Assembly: GCA_016180845.1 (NCBI GenBank)
Contig: JACPAK010000007.1
Span: 1-64,000, forward strand
Direction of reading: 5' to 3'
Source: Deltaproteobacteria bacterium
Lineage (GTDB): Bacteria; UBA10199; JACPAL01
DNA length: 64,000 nt
Positions 62,203 to 64,000 of the stretch are shown in pieces. Each line of letters begins with the position of its first letter. The stretch's first letter is position 1. A program made the position numbers and the translations under genes. A model generated the notes under the pieces. The model was not told the DNA's origin. It saw only the letters and a list, made by a program, of their open reading frames with translations, and did not search any database.

Positions 62203-64000
62203 ATGGCCAGTGTATCCGGCTGGGGGCCTTTTGGTTTTCGGGGTGAAGTAGCTGTGACTTCCGGCTCTTTTTCGTGGCAGCTCTTTAAAAATTCTTTGGC
62301 GAGGGCAAACCATTCCTCGGCGACCTTCTCATCAACACTCTTTTCCCGAAGCGATTGGACCTTTTTGTGAAACCCTTTGTACTGAGGAAGAAGGTCAGTC
62401 CGGCCAAACTGGTTCTCAAACTCATGAGTCGTCTCGATATCATTAAAGGTGGAAACCAACTTCAGATAGAGAAGACCATTTGCCGCCTTCACGATCGCCT
62501 CGTATGCCTTGTGGGCGACCGACTCATACTGCCGATGTTCGCGATGGGCCTTGGCCATTTCCAATAGGGGATCTCCATCAGCCACCTTGGGAGGGATATC
62601 CTCCTTCATCTGGCCAGCACACTCACCAATGACCCCTTTTTGAAGCGCAAATTCTTTCTGATCCTCCCAATCAACATAAAAGTCAGGTTTTTCTGTATAC
62701 GAAAGAATCTTTAAAAGCGGATCCAGGAGTTGAATCACCTTCTCTTTTCCCATCCGCTTATAAAATTCGTTGAATGACTCCCTCCCCTTTTGATTTTCGG
62801 CAAAATAACGAACCAAAGAGATGACCGCATCGGGGACGTTTTTTGAGGGAATCTGACAGATCGGTGTCGCAATCACCGTCTCACGTCCAAAATTTCCACC
62901 AAGCATGAGTTGGAAGGCAGGCACCGTATGTCCATTGACAGGGATCGCCCCACCATAAAATCCGATATTGGCAATGTGGTGCTGCCCACAGGAGTTTGGA
63001 CAGCCGCTGATCTTGATCCGGAGATCGCGTGCAAGGGAGGTGATCTTCCCATCTTCCTGATAGAGCCGACTCTCAATCACACGGGCCAGTCCCATCGAAG
63101 AGGCGATCCCGAGCCGACAGGTATCGGTTCCGGGACACGCGGTCACGTCGTAAATTGTCTGGGCATCTTTTTTCACCATCCCGATCGCCGCAAGTTCCTC
63201 ATAGAGCGCAGGCAAATCCTGATCTCGAATCCAACGTATGAGCAGGTTTTGATGAACAATCGTTCGGACCTTTCCTCCGGCATAACGACGCAAGATATCG
63301 GCAAGCGACCGCATCTGCGCAGGATTCATATCACCCGTCGTCAATCGGATCTCGACCATTGAATAACCAGCCTGTTTTTGAGGAGTGATATTCGTTTTTT
63401 TCCATTCCAGAAAATCTCCCCCGCCCGCTTCGCTGGGCACCCCCCTCTTTGACAAAGAGGGGGGTTGGGGGGGGGATTCTTCCCAATCAGAAAGCCTTTT
63501 TAGGTAATCATTTGCCTCCTGCGGCAACTCAACCTCCTTCATCTCTTCCTTCACTAACTGGCAAAATTTCTCGAACCCAAACTTCTCGATCAAAAATTTC
63601 ATCCTCGCCTTCGCCCGGATCTTCCTCTCTCCATAACGATCGAAGACCCGGAGGATCGATTCGGCAAACCGAAGCAGATCCTCGACCGGCATAAAATCAT
63701 AAAACTTTTTGGAGACAACAGGGTAAGATCCAAGTCCCCCACCGACATAAACCTCAAAACCACGACGATTTCCTCTCATCGTCGCAATGAGCCCGATGTC
63801 GTGGATCAGCGGGAGGGCGGTCATGACCCCTCCCCCATCGAATGCCACCTTGAATTTCCTGGGGAGGTTCTGGTTAATCGGATTTCGGAGCAGATGATAG
63901 GCGAGGGCATGCGCATACGGGGTGACATCAAATGCCTCTTTTGGATCAACACCGGCACTCGGGGAAGCGGTTACATTCCTCACGGTATTTCCACACGCCT
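62199..64000 (-). CDS. Sirohaem sulfite/nitrite reductase (N-terminus outside window)
   Basis: The frame is open to the right edge for 600 codons. The edge reads ACGNTVRNVTASP, the conserved start of the second sirohaem-binding region, so the N-terminal part (about 100-150 residues) lies outside the window and the GTG at 63983 is internal. The 4Fe-4S/sirohaem Cys are in TACPGTDTCRLG and SGCPNSCGQHH. It reduces sulfite or nitrite by six electrons from ferredoxin; sequence does not tell which. A C-terminal helical extension of about 110 residues is unusual. A palindromic insert encodes ESPPQPPSLSKRGVPSEAGG in the linker between domains. Confidence 0.92.
   Translation of the reverse strand, partial: ACGNTVRNVTASPSAGVDPKEAFDVTPYAHALAYHLLRNPINQNLPRKFKVAFDGGGVMTALPLIHDIGLIATMRGNRRGFEVYVGGGLGSYPVVSKKFYDFMPVEDLLRFAESILRVFDRYGERKIRAKARMKFLIEKFGFEKFCQLVKEEMKEVELPQEANDYLKRLSDWEESPPQPPSLSKRGVPSEAGGGDFLEWKKTNITPQKQAGYSMVEIRLTTGDMNPAQMRSLADILRRYAGGKVRTIVHQNLLIRWIRDQDLPALYEELAAIGMVKKDAQTIYDVTACPGTDTCRLGIASSMGLARVIESRLYQEDGKITSLARDLRIKISGCPNSCGQHHIANIGFYGGAIPVNGHTVPAFQLMLGGNFGRETVIATPICQIPSKNVPDAVISLVRYFAENQKGRESFNEFYKRMGKEKVIQLLDPLLKILSYTEKPDFYVDWEDQKEFALQKGVIGECAGQMKEDIPPKVADGDPLLEMAKAHREHRQYESVAHKAYEAIVKAANGLLYLKLVSTFNDIETTHEFENQFGRTDLLPQYKGFHKKVQSLREKSVDEKVAEEWFALAKEFLKSCHEKEPEVTATSPRKPKGPQPDTLAI
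63439..63465. repeat. Palindromic element within the reductase reading frame
   Basis: ACCCCCCTCTTTG (63439-63451) and its exact complement (63453-63465) flank a single A. Next to it AGCGAAGC-type arms (63426-63436) and a run of nine G extend the GC-rich patch to about 63418-63475. It is translated as a Pro/Ser/Gly-rich linker. Confidence 0.75.

Noticed and set aside
63983-63983. GTG as the real start of the sulfite/nitrite reductase
   Set aside because: The frame stays open to the window edge and reads the conserved ACGNTVRNVT upstream, so the gene continues outside the window.
1-64000. CRISPR arrays, insertion sequences, rRNA operons and a replication origin
   Set aside because: I looked for regular direct repeats, transposase motifs, rRNA sequence and DnaA-box clusters by eye and saw none.

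Overview
The window looks like the chromosome of an aerobic Gram-negative bacterium, most like a deltaproteobacterial or myxobacterial-type lineage. This is inferred from gene content only; there is no rRNA or other phylogenetic marker to settle it. The evidence is a surE-pcm-nlpD operon, several lipoproteins, two sigma-54 type promoters, an aa3-type cytochrome c oxidase, a Hanks-type protein kinase and many large secreted or membrane proteins without a recognisable family. Genes are dense, often overlap by 1-4 bases, and use both strands. I see no insertion sequence, prophage, CRISPR array, rRNA or replication origin.

Layout. 1-930: lipoprotein, cut by the left edge. 1088-8115 (minus): dnaE, hflX, a CDP-alcohol phosphatidyltransferase, a metallophosphoesterase and a small membrane protein. 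8212-9321: glutamate-cysteine ligase of the GshA (PF08886) type. 9306-17852: three large orphan proteins with membrane N-termini, one carrying an alpha/beta hydrolase, plus a DUF819 transporter-like protein. 17878-18723: TIGR01777 epimerase. 18710-28930 (minus): a ten-gene head-to-tail run of HU/IHF, dprA, topA, xerC, hslV, hslU, argB, argD, argF, argG. 29075-29146: tRNA-Arg(CCU). 29307-33147: a fourth orphan membrane protein, an NhaC-type antiporter and a saccharopine dehydrogenase. 33071-36114 (minus): cutA, tRNA-Arg(CCG), apt, nlpD-like, pcm, surE. 36179-38533: an ABC-2 transporter pair and a PuuD-like membrane protein. 38530-44287 (minus): a secreted-protein cluster with a cysteine-rich zinc-peptidase-like protein and a partner whose HExxH is changed to HQxxH. 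44383-51405: acyltransferase, HemQ-like protein, B12/radical SAM protein, PgeF and two aldo/keto reductases. 51571-52203: lipoprotein with a sigma-54 promoter. 52239-56000 (minus): ctaC-ctaD-ctaE-ctaF and a small membrane protein. 56047-58171: protein kinase and Fic protein. 58324-62202: a CtaA-CtaB fusion for haem A synthesis, an MFS exporter, SCO and DUF420 oxidase-assembly factors. 62199-64000: sulfite/nitrite reductase, cut by the right edge.

How the parts fit. The oxidase structural genes and their haem A and copper assembly genes flank the kinase-Fic pair, so together they give a nearly complete terminal oxidase locus. The most unusual signal is regulatory. Five genes of unknown function (starts at 11876, 11984, 14880, 29307 and 44287) share an upstream motif of the form [AG][AC]AACTT[TC], exactly 11 bases, then a CGA-containing octamer. 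It resembles a sigma-28 (FliA/WhiG) promoter and suggests a regulon of orphan membrane proteins under an alternative sigma factor. Separately, two lipoprotein genes have matching sigma-54 type promoters, and two reading frames (CtaA-CtaB and the sulfite/nitrite reductase) carry in-frame GC-rich palindromic sequence.
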